DNA from: Streptomyces sp. DG1A-41
GTDB lineage: Bacteria > Actinomycetota > Actinomycetes > Streptomycetales > Streptomycetaceae
Assembly: GCF_037055355.1 (NCBI RefSeq)
Contig: NZ_CP146350.1
Span: forward strand, 2,627,001-2,691,000
DNA: 64,000 nt
Reading direction: 5' to 3'
Shown: piece by piece, positions 62,441 to 64,000 of the stretch
Layout: each line of letters begins with the position of its first letter
Numbering within the stretch: the stretch's first letter is position 1
Program-made: the position numbers and the translations under genes
Notes under the pieces: model-generated
What the model saw: only the letters and a program-made list of their open reading frames with translations
The model's database searches: none
Told to the model about the DNA's origin: nothing

Positions 62441-64000
62441 TTGCCTGCGTCGACCGAGGAATCCGTACCGGAGGAGTCCCTGCCGGAGGGATCCGTACCC
62501 TCCGAGGAACCCGCGCTGCTCTCCGTCGCCCTGGTCGGCGCCGGACCGCGCGGTACCAGCGTCCTGGAACGCCTCTGCGCCTCCGCCCCGGAACTCCTCC
62601 CGCCCGGAGCCCGGCTGGCGGTCCATGTGGTCGACCCGGACCCGCCGGGCCCCGGCCGCGTCTGGCGTACCGACCAGTCGCCCGAGTTGCTGATGAACAC
62701 CGTGGCCTGCCAGGTGACCTTGTTCACCGACGACAGCGTGGACTGCTCGGGCCCGATCCGCCCGGGCCCGAGCCTGTACGAGTGGGCGCGCGGCTCGCTC
62801 GGCCCGGACGAGTACCCGACCCGGGCCCACTACGGCCGTTACCTGGAGTGGGTGTTCGCGCGGGTCGTACGGGACGCGCCGGCGACCGTGCGCGTCGAGA
62901 CGCACCGGGCCCGCGCGGTCCGGCTCGACGACACCCCCGGCGGCCACCAGGCCCTCACCCTCGACGACGGCCGCACCCTGGACGGCCTGTCCGCCGTGGT
63001 CCTGGCCCAGGGGCACCTTCCGACGACCGCCGATCCGGCCCAGCGGCGCCTGGCGGCCCACGCCGCACGCCACGGCCTGCGCCACGTCCCGCCCGCCAAC
63101 CCGGCCGACGTCGACCTGTCCTCCGTACCGCCCGGCGAACCCGTCCTGCTACGCGGCCTCGGCCTCAACTTCTTCGACCACACGGCCCTGTTGACGACCG
63201 GCCGGGGCGGCCGATTCGTACGGGACGCCCAGGGCCTGCGCTATCTCCCCTCCGGCCGCGAACCGCGGCTGTACGCCGGTTCCCGGCGCGGCGTCCCGTA
63301 CCAGGCCCGCGGCGACAACGCGAAGGGGGCGTACGGGCGGCACGTCCCGTTGGTCCTCACACCGGAGGTGATCGCGGGCTTCCGCAAGCGCGCCGACTCC
63401 GGGGAGGCGCCCGACTTCCTGGCGGAGATATGGCCGTTGGTCGCGAAGGAGGTGGAGACGGTGTACTGCACCGCGCTGCTCCGGCGGGCCGGAGCCTGCG
63501 CGCGACGGTGTCAGGAGTTCACCGATCACTTCCTGTCCGTACCGCACGGCGCCCCCCAAGAGGCGGTGGTGCTCAGCGAGTTCGGCGTGACGGACGCCGG
63601 CCGCTGGTCCTGGGAGCGGATCTCCCGGCCGTATGCCGGACGGGACTTCGCGCACCCCGGCGAGTGGCGTGACTGGCTGCTGTCGTACCTGCGCGAGGAC
63701 GCCGCGCAGGCCGCCCTGGGCAATGTGCGCGGCCCGCTGAAGGCGGCCCTGGACGTGCTGCGCGACCTGCGCAACGAGCTCCGGCTGATCGTCGACCACG
63801 GCGGTCTCGCCGGCACCTCCCGCCGTGACCACCTGGACCGCTGGTACACCCCGCTCAACGCCTTCCTGTCCATCGGCCCGCCCCGGCGCCGCATCGAGGA
63901 GCTGGTGGCCCTGGTGGAGGCGGGCGTGGTGCGCGTGCTCGGGCCGCGCCTGAAGGTGACGGAGGTGGACGGAGCCTGGGCGGCGCACTCCCCCGACGTG
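62441..64000 (+). CDS. FAD/NAD(P)-binding protein (NAD_binding_9), C-terminus beyond window
   Basis: An oxidoreductase-like protein cut by the right edge; 520 codons are visible. After an acidic leader (about 30 residues) comes SVALVGAGPRGTSVLERL, the dinucleotide-binding motif, then VDPDPPGPGRVWRTDQSPEL then LMNT. This is characteristic of NAD_binding_9 proteins found near lysine/ornithine-type monooxygenase-like or siderophore genes, though the reaction is unknown. LLRGLGLNFFDHTALLTTGR and the SRRGVPYQARG block follow. TTG start at 62441 with GGGAG eight bases upstream; no ATG or GTG fits better. Confidence 0.8.
   Translation, partial: MPASTEESVPEESLPEGSVPSEEPALLSVALVGAGPRGTSVLERLCASAPELLPPGARLAVHVVDPDPPGPGRVWRTDQSPELLMNTVACQVTLFTDDSVDCSGPIRPGPSLYEWARGSLGPDEYPTRAHYGRYLEWVFARVVRDAPATVRVETHRARAVRLDDTPGGHQALTLDDGRTLDGLSAVVLAQGHLPTTADPAQRRLAAHAARHGLRHVPPANPADVDLSSVPPGEPVLLRGLGLNFFDHTALLTTGRGGRFVRDAQGLRYLPSGREPRLYAGSRRGVPYQARGDNAKGAYGRHVPLVLTPEVIAGFRKRADSGEAPDFLAEIWPLVAKEVETVYCTALLRRAGACARRCQEFTDHFLSVPHGAPQEAVVLSEFGVTDAGRWSWERISRPYAGRDFAHPGEWRDWLLSYLREDAAQAALGNVRGPLKAALDVLRDLRNELRLIVDHGGLAGTSRRDHLDRWYTPLNAFLSIGPPRRRIEELVALVEAGVVRVLGPRLKVTEVDGAWAAHSPDV

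Overview
The window looks like the chromosome of a Streptomyces (high-GC actinomycete). GC is very high throughout, GTG and TTG starts are frequent, many genes overlap by four bases (ATGA or GTGA), and the gene complement is typical: XRE/DUF5753 regulators, a DUF397 remnant, a Methyltransf_19 enzyme, ECF vitamin transport, and DHA2 and MHS transporters. I see no tRNA, rRNA, CRISPR array or intact transposon. Both ends cut through genes: an XRE regulator on the left and an FAD/NAD(P)-binding protein on the right.

Layout. 1-9.5 kb: partial XRE regulator with an ordered upstream repeat array, RNase P RNA (rnpB), a broken EamA transporter, a MerR regulator with a membrane partner, a YaaA-like protein, a deleted KDPG-aldolase remnant, and the minus-strand operon Nif3-like, C4 zinc ribbon, RNase H/phosphatase. 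9.5-12.7 kb: a steroid or branched-acid beta-oxidation operon (SDR, Zn-ADH, MaoC hydratase) behind a perfect KstR-type box. 12.8-20 kb: a pyruvyltransferase-like protein, a response-regulator remnant, two MFS transporters, methyltransferases and an amidase. 20-27 kb: membrane proteins, an F420-type oxidoreductase resembling Rv3520c, a glycosyltransferase/methyltransferase/alpha-alpha toroid operon, and the regulator KstR itself with its own box. Beyond kstR is a TPP riboswitch that points backwards into kstR and has no thiamine gene. 27-34 kb: a GYD protein followed by a 600-bp degenerate tandem array, a 3Fe-4S ferredoxin plus aldehyde dehydrogenase, hydrolases, an XRE/DUF5753 regulator, Methyltransf_19 and a small kinase.

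34-39.7 kb is a cobalamin-riboswitch operon. It encodes two secreted, membrane-anchored proteins (an alpha/alpha-toroid protein and an SCO2322-family protein) translationally coupled to an ECF transporter (EcfT, fused EcfA-EcfA, S component). My reading is a surface B12-capture pair feeding an ECF importer, similar in logic to vertebrate intrinsic factor. 39.9-42.5 kb: a divergent cyp125/fadA5 pair with two KstR-like boxes between them, the same arrangement as in mycobacteria. 42.5-48.5 kb is damaged: DUF397 and DedA remnants, an intact two-component system, a GT39 pseudogene and a frameshifted GT87/PAP2 fusion. 48.7-64 kb: an MHS transporter, an O-methyltransferase behind a MarR-type palindrome, FHA and DUF1992 proteins, a DHA2 exporter, a peptidoglycan-binding protein, a chloramphenicol-phosphotransferase-like kinase, an HAD phosphatase, a Mn2+ (yybP-ykoY) riboswitch with a GDT1-family transporter, a secreted HNH nuclease and a PhoD-type phosphatase.

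How the genes fit together. The KstR boxes at 12.6, 25.9, 41.2 and 41.3 kb tie kstR to hydratase/dehydrogenase, P450 and thiolase genes, which together could shorten a sterol-like side chain. The ferredoxin/ALDH pair and the F420 enzyme may belong to the same metabolism. At least four otherwise intact genes carry a single-base loss in a G or C run, which looks more like sequence error than biology. Other genes (eda, response regulator, EamA, GT39, DUF397/DedA) are truly decayed. Streptomyces palindromic repeats have entered one enzyme gene, one ABC linker and the cobalamin riboswitch.
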